From the NCBI GenBank assembly GCA_025055215.1, contig JANWYO010000109.1, forward strand, positions 1-35,627: a stretch of DNA of 35,627 bases, in the 5' to 3' direction. The stretch comes from Gemmataceae bacterium (GTDB lineage Bacteria > Planctomycetota > Planctomycetia > Gemmatales > Gemmataceae). Of the stretch, positions 8,509-17,052 are shown piece after piece. The translations under genes were made by a program, and so were the position numbers. Below the pieces are notes generated by a model that did no database searches, was not told the origin of the DNA, and saw only the letters and a list, made by a program, of their open reading frames with translations. Position 1 is the stretch's first letter. Each line of letters opens with the position of its first letter.

Positions 8509-8640
8509 GTTTCGCGCTCGGTGAGCGCGCCGCGGCGCGAAACGATGAATCTTCCGGCGGACCCGGCGAGCGCCTGACGTCTTGGCGCCAGCGCGAACCG
8601 GTCAATCCTTTGACGCCGGTGCACCCTTGCTCCGCCGAAA
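8509..8640. repeat. Hairpin element, copy A (downstream side of dabBA)
   Basis: An intergenic block of about 132 bp that aligns, with small gaps, to 13101-13232 in the same orientation. It opens with a hairpin: 11-bp perfect arms at 8507-8517 and 8535-8545 (TCGTTTCGCGC and its complement). Shared stretches after the hairpin include AATCT, TGGCGC, GCG.GAACCG.TC.ATCC and TGCACCC. It has no convincing open frame. It may be a dispersed non-coding repeat, a small RNA or a processed RNA boundary. Similarity is judged by eye at roughly 70 percent. Confidence 0.6.
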
Positions 8641-8652
8641 CCTGGAGCGACA

Positions 8653-8671
8653 CCGCCGCGCAGCGCGGCGG
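8653..8671. terminator. Perfect GC hairpin downstream of dabA
   Basis: Perfect 8-bp arms (CCGCCGCG and CGCGGCGG) around a 3-nt loop, about 50 bp past the dabA stop on the minus strand. There is no U-run after it, so it may only mark or stabilise the 3' end of the transcript. Confidence 0.4.
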
Positions 8672-8721
8672 CTAGTGCCGGTGTGTCGGATCACCAATAG
8701 GGACGCGGCCAGGCGACCGTC

Positions 8722-11274
8722 TCACGCCGCGTGGCGGCAGGGCAACTCTTCCGCCCAGCGGCCATCGTCGGCGAGGCGGTAGACCTGATCGTGTTCCAGG
8801 GCCAGAAGCGTCAGCCAGCCGCCGCAGGCCAGCTGGCGAATGGCCGGTTGACGGCCGAGGACCGCGCTGACCAGGGATCGAGGCGCCTCCACGAGGACTT
8901 GCAGGCGCAGGGGGGGATGCTGGTAGACTTGGCCGTCGTGAACGGATTGCCACGGTAGACCGATCCGCAGGTCGCCGCCGTTGCCTTCCCACACTCCCAG
9001 CAGGCCAACGACGTTGTGCAAGACCTTATTGCCGCTGCCGAAAGCAGCGTTATCAACCGTGGAAGCATAGTATTGCAGGTTGATCCAACTGGCGACCACG
9101 ACCGGCGCGGTGAGGATGAGCTCAAGAGTACGCCCATCCCCGTCGTCGCGATAGTCGTAGGAGTGCAAGAATGCTCGACCATCGAGGGCAAGTCCGTAGG
9201 TCCGAGAGCGGGGGGCAGCGATGAAGGCAGCGTTGCCCGCCAAACCCCACTCTGGGCGGACTTCGGACCAATCGCGACCGCGGCGAAACGCCAGCCGGGC
9301 GGAGGACGGGCCGTGCCGGCCATGCCGGCCGGCCCGCTCAGCGCGGGCGCGCTCACCGGCTCGGCGTGCCCAGTCGCGCAGTTCGCCGAAGACGCCGACG
9401 TGACTGGTCGGCAACAGGTCAAGGTCGGTGAAGCGGATTTCGTCGGTCGTGGTGTTGTGGACCGCTGGCAGAAACCATGTGTCCGACGGCAGGTCGAGGC
9501 CACGTTGCCGCAAGCCGTCGCGCACCGCGGGATCGTTCAGCAGAGCGGCGGCCAGCCGTGCGTTGGCCTCGCCCGAGTGCCCGCCGCATGCTCCACAATT
9601 CAGCCCGGCACGGTAGGGATTGTTCACGGTTTCGCTTTCATGGCCGCAGAAGACGACCACCGGGGCCAATCCTGAGGTAAGGCCAACTTGGCGCAGGAGC
9701 CGATCGGCCAGGTCGATGCGCGTCCCCAGTTCCAACTGTTCGCCGTCGGTTGTTGCCCACGCCGGTTTCAGCCGGTGGCGGTGCTGGCGGGCCACGCCAT
9801 CGAATCGCGGGTCGCGCCGACCCCAGAGCCGGAGGCTGTCGGCCAGGAGGTTCAGGAGGAAGGTCGGGCCCATCGTTTCCACGAAGGAAAAGCACGACGC
9901 GGCTGATGTCTGGAACGATTTCCAGACGCGGCGGAACAGGCGCCGGCCGCGACGCCGCTGTAAGGCCCGCATCCGCGCCGCAGGATGGACGTCTCTCAGT
10001 TCCTCGGCAACGCGGAACGCCGGCTGCAACAAGGCCGGGCATTGGGCGGAACCAGCCGTCTCTCCAAATGGCACCCACTCAAAGGGCAGGCCGAAAAAGC
10101 CGGCAAAACCAAAGGTTTCGATCGCCTCGCTGATCGTCTCCAGATGTCGGCGAATGATCTCGGACCGGGTGTCGATGCAGAAAACCATCTGCACCTTTTT
10201 CCGGACCGCTGACCGTGCCGGCCCCGTCGGGCGGGCCACGAGCCTGCCTAGGAGGCGGCGTCGGTAGGCAATTTCGCTGGCCACCTGCAAGACATACCGC
10301 GCCCAGGTGGCGTCGCTGATCGGGGCGATGTCCGCCACGCTCCCCGCTCGGAGCGCCACCACGACCCGAGCCGAGGCTTGGCCGCCGGCAACCAGCCCGG
10401 CGTCATAAGCCAGCCGGATGGCCAGCAACCCCACGAGATCGTCTTCGTCGGCGCTCGACGGTCCTGCCTCCTGGCTGCGGCGTCGCAGGTACGAGCCCCA
10501 GCCCGAAACCGTCCCGAGTTCGCACAATAGCAGGTTGCGCCATCCGTCGAGCGGGACTTGCAAGGATTCGGTCAACAAGAGATGGATTGCCGCACGCGGC
10601 GATTCCGGCAAGCGAGCCACGAAATTGCAGAACCGGCGGACACCGAGTTTTTCCAACCGTCGATCGACACGCGCGATCCGGCACCAGGCAGTGTACAGCG
10701 GCAAGCCCCGCCACGGACTGGGCCAAGCCGCCTGCCCCAGGTCGAAGTGGGCCGCGCAATGGCGGGAAACCTCGTGCCTGATGGCATGGGACCAGTCGGT
10801 GCCGGTTTCCTGGTCAATCAGCTCGGCCACCGTCCAACAGCGCCGGTCCGCAGAGCCTCGGTCCGCACCGGCACCGCCGGTGCGGGCCCACCAGAGGATG
10901 CGATCCGCCGTCAGGGTCGCACGGTCGTGCAAGCCCGCCTGCCGGCATTCATGCAGAGCGGCGCCAATGTCCTCGCGGCTTACCTCACCCCGATCGAGTA
11001 GCTCGTGAAAATACTCCCAGGGCATCAGGGTCTCGACGTCCCGAAGGTGGCGCAGCTGCTGGCGCGCCTCCAGGAAATGACGCCGCGTCATGCCCAGCAA
11101 GGGATTGACCGCCACAAAGTCCGCCAGCGGCCAAAGCGGAGCGATGCTGTCGGTCACCTCGGTCAGGAGCGCGTCGAGCGCGGCGTAGCGACCGGTGTCG
11201 GCCTTGGCCAAGCCGACGACCTCCGCCCCTCGCTCGGCGGCCTCAGGCCGCTGCCCGGCACTCGATCTCACCAT
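8722..11274 (-). CDS. dabA: DabA: inorganic carbon uptake subunit (DUF2309, beta-carbonic-anhydrase-like)
   Basis: An 850-residue member of the DUF2309 family, the soluble half of the DAB bicarbonate/CO2 accumulation complex known from Halothiobacillus. Zinc-site residues are in place: C366 and D368 (in FCIDTRSE), H545 (in CGHESETV) and C560 (in GLNCGACGG). The 15-residue H-to-C spacing matches the pattern I recall for the characterised protein. The family turns CO2 into bicarbonate one-way at the cytoplasmic face, energised through DabB. Start ATG 11274 gives the expected length and overlaps the end of dabB by 32 bp; longer frames only extend further into dabB. It forms an operon with dabB, order dabB-dabA. 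No RuBisCO or carboxysome gene is nearby, so the bicarbonate probably feeds carboxylases of central or lipid metabolism (inference). Confidence 0.93.
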   Translation of the reverse strand: MVRSSAGQRPEAAERGAEVVGLAKADTGRYAALDALLTEVTDSIAPLWPLADFVAVNPLLGMTRRHFLEARQQLRHLRDVETLMPWEYFHELLDRGEVSREDIGAALHECRQAGLHDRATLTADRILWWARTGGAGADRGSADRRCWTVAELIDQETGTDWSHAIRHEVSRHCAAHFDLGQAAWPSPWRGLPLYTAWCRIARVDRRLEKLGVRRFCNFVARLPESPRAAIHLLLTESLQVPLDGWRNLLLCELGTVSGWGSYLRRRSQEAGPSSADEDDLVGLLAIRLAYDAGLVAGGQASARVVVALRAGSVADIAPISDATWARYVLQVASEIAYRRRLLGRLVARPTGPARSAVRKKVQMVFCIDTRSEIIRRHLETISEAIETFGFAGFFGLPFEWVPFGETAGSAQCPALLQPAFRVAEELRDVHPAARMRALQRRRGRRLFRRVWKSFQTSAASCFSFVETMGPTFLLNLLADSLRLWGRRDPRFDGVARQHRHRLKPAWATTDGEQLELGTRIDLADRLLRQVGLTSGLAPVVVFCGHESETVNNPYRAGLNCGACGGHSGEANARLAAALLNDPAVRDGLRQRGLDLPSDTWFLPAVHNTTTDEIRFTDLDLLPTSHVGVFGELRDWARRAGERARAERAGRHGRHGPSSARLAFRRGRDWSEVRPEWGLAGNAAFIAAPRSRTYGLALDGRAFLHSYDYRDDGDGRTLELILTAPVVVASWINLQYYASTVDNAAFGSGNKVLHNVVGLLGVWEGNGGDLRIGLPWQSVHDGQVYQHPPLRLQVLVEAPRSLVSAVLGRQPAIRQLACGGWLTLLALEHDQVYRLADDGRWAEELPCRHAA

Positions 11275-12880
11275 GTTCTTGGTCTCTCTGGGAAAGGAGC
11301 GCGATGGGCGCGGTTTGCGGTTGACTCCACAAGCGTTCGACGATGCGGCGAGCGACGACGTCGGCATAGAAGCCGTTGGCCACGTGCACGTACAAAGAGG
11401 CCAACACGCCTCCACGGCCCCAGTGGGGCAGCATCAGCTGCACGACCAACAACCCGAGAAAGCCGGCGAACAAGCCCGACGCGAGGAAGGGGCCCACGAC
11501 AGGCGTCAGGCGGGCAGGTGGGAGGGACTCGCTGATGAACCGGTCCAGGTGCTGCCCAACGGCATGGTACGCCAGGCTGACTGCCGCCGCGGCCACCAGG
11601 CCGGCGGCGGCCACGGCGCCGTTGGCCGAGCGGAACGCCTGCCACAGCAGGTGGGTCAAGGCCAACACCAGGACCAAGCCGAGGACCCATGCCCCGGAAG
11701 AGGCGTGATCGGCAGGGCCGCACAGCCAGGTTGCGGCTGCCCAACATCCCAAGGCCGCCAAAGCCGCCCCCGCCAGGGCGAGCAGGTCGGCGCTGAAGCG
11801 GGGCTCCGGCTTGGGGCCGAGGCGTCGGCCGGCGGCGGTCTCCAGCACGCTGCCCGAATTCAGGAATGCATGCGCCTTGTACAACGAGTGGCCGACAACA
11901 TGGAGCAGCGCCGCCGAGAACGCTCCCAGGCCGCACTGAATCATCATGAAGCCCATCTGGGCCACTGTCGAGTACGCCAAAGCGCGTTTGATGCTGGTCT
12001 GCGGCAGCATCACCACCGCCCCCAGCCAAGCCGTCACGGCGCCACCCAGGGCCAACGCCTGCATGGCCGGTGACGAAAGTCCGATGAGCCAAGCCAGGCG
12101 AATGACCAGAAAACCACCAGCATTGATGATTCCCGCATGCATCAGGGCCGATACCGGCGTCGGCGTTTCCATCGTGTCGGGTAACCAGCTGTGCCAAGGA
12201 ACCTGGGCCGACTGAGTCATCGCCGTCAGCACGTACAGTGCCGCCAGCAGGTGCGTCAACCCGGTCCACGCTCCCGTCGCCATCCTCTCACCGGCCCGGG
12301 CTACCAACTCATCGATGGCAAGGGTGCCGAATTCCAGGTAGGTCACCGCCACTGCTAACACGAGGAAGACGTTTCCAATCCGACTGATGACAAGTTTTTG
12401 ACGGGCGGCCCACACGGCCTCGGGACGGTCGTGGTAATGCATCAACAACCGATGAAGCCCCAGGTTGGTGAGCATCCAGGCCACCGTCAAGACGACCAGA
12501 TTGCCGGCCAGGATGAGGAGCAGGACGGCCCCGACCGTAAAGGTCGTCCAGCGGAGAAAGCGTCCCTGAGTGGGATCGCCGTCGAGGTAACGGATGGCGA
12601 ACCGTGTGACGATCACGCCGATGAAGCCGACCAGCAGCATCATGACGGCGGCGAGGTTGTCCGCGTACAGCAGCGGCATGCCGCCGAGCGGAAGGCGGAC
12701 CAGGCCGGGGCCAGAGACGGCGACCAGTCCAAAGCCCGCCGACGCCAAGCCGAAGGCCGCTCCCATCAAGCCGACGACTCGCGCCCGCCCGCGGCCGTCC
12801 GGTCTGGGGGCCAGGAGCCAGCCGCCGGCCAGTAACAACGCCGGTGGCGCCACGATTACCAGCGTCAGCACCATTACCAT
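11243..12880 (-). CDS. dabB: DabB: NuoL-like membrane subunit of the DAB inorganic carbon transporter
   Basis: A 545-residue polytopic membrane protein of the complex I NuoL/MrpA (proton-conducting antiporter) family. Characteristic segments are PWHSWLPDTMETPTPVSALMH with the following GIINAGGF, and SIKRALAYSTVAQMGFM with its conserved lysine; these belong to the ion-translocating helices. On its own this could be called NADH dehydrogenase subunit 5, but direct overlap with dabA identifies it as DabB, which couples ion flow to carbon uptake. Start ATG 12880 has GGAG 6 nt upstream; a second ATG at 12874 is nearly as good. It is shorter than typical NuoL, as DabB proteins are. The stop lies inside the dabA start region, implying translational coupling. 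Confidence 0.9.
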   Translation of the reverse strand: MVMVLTLVIVAPPALLLAGGWLLAPRPDGRGRARVVGLMGAAFGLASAGFGLVAVSGPGLVRLPLGGMPLLYADNLAAVMMLLVGFIGVIVTRFAIRYLDGDPTQGRFLRWTTFTVGAVLLLILAGNLVVLTVAWMLTNLGLHRLLMHYHDRPEAVWAARQKLVISRIGNVFLVLAVAVTYLEFGTLAIDELVARAGERMATGAWTGLTHLLAALYVLTAMTQSAQVPWHSWLPDTMETPTPVSALMHAGIINAGGFLVIRLAWLIGLSSPAMQALALGGAVTAWLGAVVMLPQTSIKRALAYSTVAQMGFMMIQCGLGAFSAALLHVVGHSLYKAHAFLNSGSVLETAAGRRLGPKPEPRFSADLLALAGAALAALGCWAAATWLCGPADHASSGAWVLGLVLVLALTHLLWQAFRSANGAVAAAGLVAAAAVSLAYHAVGQHLDRFISESLPPARLTPVVGPFLASGLFAGFLGLLVVQLMLPHWGRGGVLASLYVHVANGFYADVVARRIVERLWSQPQTAPIALLSQRDQEHGEIECRAAA

Positions 12881-12918
12881 CTTCCTCTCCGCCGCTCCCC
12901 CGGCGCTCGGGGGGACGC

Positions 12919-12960
12919 TGTTTAGTACACGAAGCAAATTTCGTCAATGCGGATTCGTCA
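12919..12960 (-). promoter_or_regulatory. Candidate dabBA promoter with direct repeats
   Basis: On the minus strand TTGACG (12942-12947) is separated by 17 bp from TAAACA (12919-12924), putting the start about 30 nt before dabB. On the plus strand TTCGTCA occurs twice, at 12940-12946 and 12954-12960, a 14-bp period that overlaps the -35 box and could be a regulator site. Bases 12881-13413 hold no gene; besides this they contain hairpin element B. Confidence 0.45.
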
Positions 12961-13100
12961 GTTTTCTATCGTGTGTGTGGGACCGGCGCTTGAGAAAACC
13001 TCAGTCACGGCCCGCCGGTGGCCGGGTGCGTCTGTCGTTTAGGACGGGGTTGCAGGCCCCACGCGGCGTTTTTTCCCAGCCCCCGCCGCGCTGAGTCACT

Positions 13101-13232
13101 GTTTCGCGCTCGCTGGGCGCGCAGCGAGCGCGAAACGACAAATCTCCTGGATCCCGCGCACGGGTTTCTCCTCCTGGCGCGCGCGGGAACCGATCGATCC
13201 CTCACTGCAGTTGCACCCTCGCCGCGTCGAAA
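13101..13232. repeat. Hairpin element, copy B (between dabB and the winged-helix gene)
   Basis: The second copy of the element at 8509-8640, same orientation and nearly equal length. Its hairpin is stronger: perfect 15-bp arms at 13101-13115 and 13122-13136 around a 6-nt loop. Differences from copy A within the stem are partly compensated, which suggests that structure rather than exact sequence is kept. No open frame of interest overlaps it. Confidence 0.6.
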
Positions 13233-13400
13233 TCCGCAGGCACACCGGCACACCCGGTTGGCAGATTCGGAATTGCAGGATTGCTCCCGTGCGGTTAGGA
13301 TGCCTCGGCGCTGCCGGCGCACGGTTGACGCGAAACGGAGGGTTGGAGACCCTCTGCCGAGGTTGCGGCCCCTGACTTGGTCGGCCGATGGGGCAATCCC

Positions 13401-13406
13401 GGAGGG
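13401..13406 (+). promoter_or_regulatory. Ribosome binding site supporting ATG 13414
   Basis: GGAGGG lies 7 nt before ATG 13414. It favours the long start of the winged-helix regulator even though the first 35 or so residues are Pro/Ser-rich and look unstructured. Confidence 0.6.
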
Positions 13407-13413
13407 TTGACGC

Positions 13414-13794
13414 ATGCCCCGAAGCCCGTCCGCGTTTCCGACGCCCCCTCGTGCGGAGTCGGTTCCCGCGCCATCATCAGGCCCGGGGCCAAAACACTCG
13501 GTCCCTCGCGGCGCGCCTGACTCACCACGGTGGACCTTCCTGACAAATCATTCCCACGTCTTGATCCTTCTGGCGCGCGATCCCACCATGCTGCTCCGCG
13601 AAGTGGCTGCGCGAATCGGCATCACCGAGCGCGCCGTGCAACGGATCGTGGCGGAGTTGGAGAAAGAAGGCTACATCGAGCGCCGCCGGGTCGGTCGCCA
13701 GAATCGGTATCACATTTTTCCCGACAAGCCGTTGCGGCACCCGATCGAAGCCCACCGGACCATTGGCGACTTGCTCCGACTCATTTGGAGCTGA
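13414..13794 (+). CDS. Winged helix-turn-helix transcriptional regulator (MarR/ArsR-like)
   Basis: A 126-residue small regulator. A Pro/Ser-rich leader of about 38 residues precedes one winged-helix domain: helix start [18 protein letters not shown], helix-turn-helix [23 protein letters not shown] and wing [17 protein letters not shown]. No separate effector domain or metal-binding cysteines are seen. The start ATG has GGAGGG 7 nt upstream. The gene is divergent from dabBA across about 530 bp and convergent with prpC. By position it could control dabBA, perhaps via the direct repeats near 12940-12960, but that is inference; the family is widespread and its signals are mostly unknown. Confidence 0.8.
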   Translation: MPRSPSAFPTPPRAESVPAPSSGPGPKHSVPRGAPDSPRWTFLTNHSHVLILLARDPTMLLREVAARIGITERAVQRIVAELEKEGYIERRRVGRQNRYHIFPDKPLRHPIEAHRTIGDLLRLIWS

Positions 13795-13901
13795 CGCGCT
13801 GGCACCGGCTGGCTCCCTGGAGCCGTCACGCCCCGCGTCGGGCCGCGGTCGCCCCGAAGGCGCCGGTCGCGGCGCCGCTCGGTCGTCTGCTCCCAGCCAA
13901 T

Positions 13902-15008
13902 TTACGGCACGGTTCGTGCAGCCGGCCCAATGTACCGGGCCCGCGGCCGAATCAATCGATTGTTCGCCAGCTGCTCCATGATGTGAGCGCACCAACCGGA
14001 AATCCGGCTGATGACGAAGATGGGCGTGTACAGTTCGGGCTCCAGGCCGAGGACGTGGTACAGCCGGCCGGCGGGCCAATCGAGGTTGGGATAGAGGTTT
14101 TTTTCCTGGGCCATCAGCCGCTCGATGATCTCCGCGGTTTCCTCCCACCGGGTCTGTCCGGCGGCGGCGGCCAGCCGGGCGACGTGCTCCTTGAGGATGC
14201 CGGCGCGGACGTCGCCGGTCTTGTAGACACGGTGTCCAAAGCCCATGATGCGCTCCTTGCGCGCCAGGGCGGCGCGAAGCCACGCCTCGGCCGTCTCCGG
14301 ACCACCGGCGGCCCGCAGGAGGTCCATGACCTTTTCGTTCGCCCCACCATGCAGCCGACCTTTGAGAGCCCCAATGGCCGCCACCACGCCCGAGTGAAGG
14401 TCGGACTCTGTCGACACCACGACACGGGCGGTGAAGGTGGAAGCGTTGAACTCATGCTCGGCGTAGAGGATCAGGGAAACGTCAAACGCCCGAACGTGCT
14501 CCGGCGGGGCCTCGACCCCGCGGAGCATCCACAAGAAATTAGCCGCCTTGGACAATTCCTGCCGTGGCGGCACCAGCGGTAAGCCGCGGCTGAGGCGGTA
14601 TTGGGCGGCAATGGCTGTCGGAATTTGCGCCAGCAGTCGCTCCGCCTTGCGTCGGTTGGCCGCCGGACTGTTGTCCGCCACGTCGGGGTCGAAGTGCGCC
14701 ACAATGCTCACCGCCGACCGCAGCGCGTCCATCGGCGTGACGTCACGCGGCAAGGCACGAAGCAGGTCGCGGAGCGGCTCCGGGAGGCGGCGTGCGGCCG
14801 CCAGGCGGTTATGGAAGTCGTCGCGCTGGGCCGCCGTTGGCAAGTCCCCATGGAGCAAGAGATACGCTACGTCCTCGAAGCAGCACTTCGCCACCAGCTC
14901 GCCCACCGGATAGCCGCGATAGCGCAGACCGCCTTCCACCGTCGAAATCGCCGTTTCCCCGGCAATCACCCCTTCCAGCCCGGGAGAATAAATCTCGGCA
15001 GTGCTCAT
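13902..15008 (-). CDS. prpC: Citrate synthase family enzyme, probable 2-methylcitrate synthase
   Basis: A 368-residue citrate synthase of the short type II-like class that includes 2-methylcitrate synthases. Catalytic residues are present: H220 (RLHGGANE), H259 (MGFGHRVYK) and D310 (PNLDW); H185 lies in AEHEFNAST. The C-terminus retains TPIFVISRISGWCAHIMEQ. Start ATG 15008 has AAGGAG 6 nt upstream; the frame is open further but without support. It condenses oxaloacetate with acetyl-CoA or propionyl-CoA. Sequence by eye cannot decide between the two; the methylisocitrate lyase gene just upstream on the same strand favours the methylcitrate cycle of propionate oxidation. If the genome has no other citrate synthase, it may serve both roles. 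Confidence 0.85.
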   Translation of the reverse strand: MSTAEIYSPGLEGVIAGETAISTVEGGLRYRGYPVGELVAKCCFEDVAYLLLHGDLPTAAQRDDFHNRLAAARRLPEPLRDLLRALPRDVTPMDALRSAVSIVAHFDPDVADNSPAANRRKAERLLAQIPTAIAAQYRLSRGLPLVPPRQELSKAANFLWMLRGVEAPPEHVRAFDVSLILYAEHEFNASTFTARVVVSTESDLHSGVVAAIGALKGRLHGGANEKVMDLLRAAGGPETAEAWLRAALARKERIMGFGHRVYKTGDVRAGILKEHVARLAAAAGQTRWEETAEIIERLMAQEKNLYPNLDWPAGRLYHVLGLEPELYTPIFVISRISGWCAHIMEQLANNRLIRPRARYIGPAARTVP

Positions 15009-15131
15009 CCGACGCTCCTTGGTGTCCGATGCAAACTCCTGTTCCTCCCATTTCGGGAGAGCAGCCGCGCGACCCATCCCAGCCCGGCTTTCGTCAATGG
15101 CAGCCGACCGGGAACACAAGCCAGGCCGAGG

Positions 15132-15155
15132 CCCGGCCCAGGGGCCGAGGCCGGG
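15132..15155 (-). terminator. Hairpin directly after prpB
   Basis: Perfect 7-bp arms CCCGGCC (15132-15138) and GGCCGGG (15149-15155) begin one base past the prpB stop. No U-run follows. It may attenuate transcription into prpC or protect the upstream mRNA. The rest of the 148-bp gap shows nothing else clear. Confidence 0.4.
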
Positions 15156-15156
15156 T

Positions 15157-16041
15157 TCACGAGGGTTTCCGAAGTTCGAAGTAAGCGCGATCGCGTTCCT
15201 CGTAGGCAGTGTAGCCGAGCAAGTCGTACAACTCGGCGCGGGACAACATCTGCGGCAACCGGTCGCGCTGGTGGCCCTTGGTGAGCAGTTCGTGTAAGGT
15301 CTGTCGCGCGGCGTACACGGCGCTGCGGAAGGCCGTCAGGGGGTAAAGCACCATGCGGTAGCCGAGCCCGGCCAGATCCGCAAAGTCGAGATTGGGACTG
15401 CGACCGAACTCGGTCATGTTGGCCAACAGCGGCGCCGCCACGGCTTGGGCGAAGGCGGCGAACTCGTCCCGGCTTTCCAAGGCCTCGGGAAAAATCGCGT
15501 CGGCCCCTGCCTCCCGGTACAGCCGCGCCCTGGATACCGCCGCGTCGAAGCCCTCGACCCCGCGTGCATCGGTGCGGGCCACGATGACGAAATCGGGATC
15601 GCGGCGGGCGGCCACCGCCGCGCGAATCTTCGCCGCCATCACTTCCGCAGCTACCAGGCTCTTGCCGGACAGGTGGCCACATCGCTTCGGAAGTTGCTGG
15701 TCCTCCAGGTGGATGCCGGCAGCGCCCGCGGCTTCCAATAGACGCACCGTACGCTCCACATTCAAGGCCTCGCCGAAGCCCGTATCGGCGTCACATAACA
15801 GGGGCAGCGACGTCGCCTGGGAGATTCGGCCGGCTTCGTCCACGAACTCGGTGAGAGTCAGCAAGCCGACGTCCGGCAGGCCGGCGGCGGCCGACAAGGC
15901 CGCGCCGGACAAGTAGACGGCGGCGAACCCCAATCTTTCCGCCATGCGGGCCACCAACGCATTAAAAACGCCGGGCACCATGATGGGCCCGGCCTCCCAA
16001 GCCGCTCGCAGGCGGCGCCCGGGACTCGGCGCGACCGGCAT
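15157..16041 (-). CDS. prpB: Methylisocitrate lyase (isocitrate lyase/PEP mutase family)
   Basis: A 294-residue member of the isocitrate lyase/PEP mutase superfamily, the usual size for PrpB. Visible signatures are YLSGAALSAA (43-52), the metal-binding LCDADTGFG (82-90) with D84 and D86, HLEDQ (111-115) and the catalytic loop PKRCGHLSGK (118-127) with C121. This loop is what distinguishes lyases such as PrpB from PEP mutases. The enzyme splits 2-methylisocitrate into succinate and pyruvate. The next gene downstream is a citrate/methylcitrate synthase, supporting the assignment. prpD and acnD, needed for the middle of the cycle, are not in the window. The ribosome site before ATG 16041 is weak; the upstream gene ends only 12 bp away. 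Confidence 0.87.
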   Translation of the reverse strand: MPVAPSPGRRLRAAWEAGPIMVPGVFNALVARMAERLGFAAVYLSGAALSAAAGLPDVGLLTLTEFVDEAGRISQATSLPLLCDADTGFGEALNVERTVRLLEAAGAAGIHLEDQQLPKRCGHLSGKSLVAAEVMAAKIRAAVAARRDPDFVIVARTDARGVEGFDAAVSRARLYREAGADAIFPEALESRDEFAAFAQAVAAPLLANMTEFGRSPNLDFADLAGLGYRMVLYPLTAFRSAVYAARQTLHELLTKGHQRDRLPQMLSRAELYDLLGYTAYEERDRAYFELRKPS

Positions 16042-16053
16042 GACAAGGTCTCG

Positions 16054-17028
16054 TCAGTGCTCCAGTATGATGCGGTAAACTGGCTTGGGGCCGACGACAA
16101 TCTCCGCTTTGACGGTAGAGCCAAGCGGCAGGGCGAACGGCGCTGCTCCGATCAGTGCCCGCGCGCGAAACTCCCGCTCCTCGTCTGTGCCGTCGTCAGC
16201 GGGTCTCCCCCACGGGTCCAGCCGCTGGACGCGCCCCTCAACAATGCCGTGGATCCGGTGATTGAACACATTGGAGAAAATCCGCACCGTCTGCCCCGGT
16301 CGCACGTCACCCCAGTGCCGCTCCTCCACCGCCAGATCAGCCACCAAGTCGAGCGGCTGCCGGCTGCTGGGGTCGATCGGCACCACGGTAGCGATCAAGT
16401 CACCGGGATCCACGGCTTGCCCGGAGCGGACAGGCACTTCGACGCACATCCAGGCCTCCCGCTGGTTGGGAACGTGCAGGACCGCTCGGCCCAGGAGTTC
16501 CCGCAATCGGTCCCGCTCTCGCACCAGCGATACCTTGGTCGTTCCCTGGCTTTCCAGCTCACGAATCTGGTCCTCGACGGCCCCTAATCGGTGTTGCAAC
16601 TCGTCGGAGCGAATCCAGCCGATGACTTGGCCTGGCCAGAGTTCGTCGCCCGGCTCCAAGCGGTGGAAACGAGTGTCGCGAACCGCCAAACGCTGCCCGT
16701 CGTCGTCCAGTTGGTTGTGCCAGACGTTTCGCCACGCCGCCGCATGGGGTTCGATGAGGCCGTTCCCATGCCCGTCGAGCCGCACGCGCAGGCTCTCGCC
16801 AACCGGTCGCTCGATGGTCCCCTCAAACCAGCCGAGTTCGATGAGACCGGCCAACGGCGCGCGGAGTTCGCATAAGTCTTGGGCGCTGATGACCCCGTGA
16901 GCGGGAACCACCGCCTCCAGGCTGACGCCGAACAGCAGCACCATCAGTCCCCCGACGATCAGGGCGAGGCTGATGGCGAAGACCCTTAGGTGGTAGGTCG
17001 CTTTCGGCGGAACCCAGGAAGAGGTCAT
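16054..17028 (-). CDS. HlyD-type periplasmic adaptor (membrane fusion) protein, orphan
   Basis: A 324-residue protein with one N-terminal transmembrane helix (about residues 15-37) and a large extracytoplasmic part. The section around residues 40-60 (VVPAHGVISAQDLCELRAPLAGLI) resembles the biotinyl-lipoyl-like half motif of membrane fusion proteins. A short coiled coil lies near residues 145-180, and the beta-barrel-like PGQTVRIFSNVFNHRIHG segment is at about 240-257. Such proteins bridge an inner-membrane exporter and an outer-membrane channel. No ABC, peptidase or outer-membrane partner is encoded nearby; it sits between an aldolase and prpB with gaps of about 24 and 12 bp. The coiled coil is shorter than in typical secretion adaptors. 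Its partner and cargo are unknown. Confidence 0.75.
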   Translation of the reverse strand: MTSSWVPPKATYHLRVFAISLALIVGGLMVLLFGVSLEAVVPAHGVISAQDLCELRAPLAGLIELGWFEGTIERPVGESLRVRLDGHGNGLIEPHAAAWRNVWHNQLDDDGQRLAVRDTRFHRLEPGDELWPGQVIGWIRSDELQHRLGAVEDQIRELESQGTTKVSLVRERDRLRELLGRAVLHVPNQREAWMCVEVPVRSGQAVDPGDLIATVVPIDPSSRQPLDLVADLAVEERHWGDVRPGQTVRIFSNVFNHRIHGIVEGRVQRLDPWGRPADDGTDEEREFRARALIGAAPFALPLGSTVKAEIVVGPKPVYRIILEH

Positions 17029-17052
17029 GAGCGTGCTTGCCCTCGGCGGGTT

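Noticed and set aside
11243-12880. Complex I subunit NuoL
   Set aside because: No other nuo genes are nearby, and it overlaps dabA, which defines the DAB pair.
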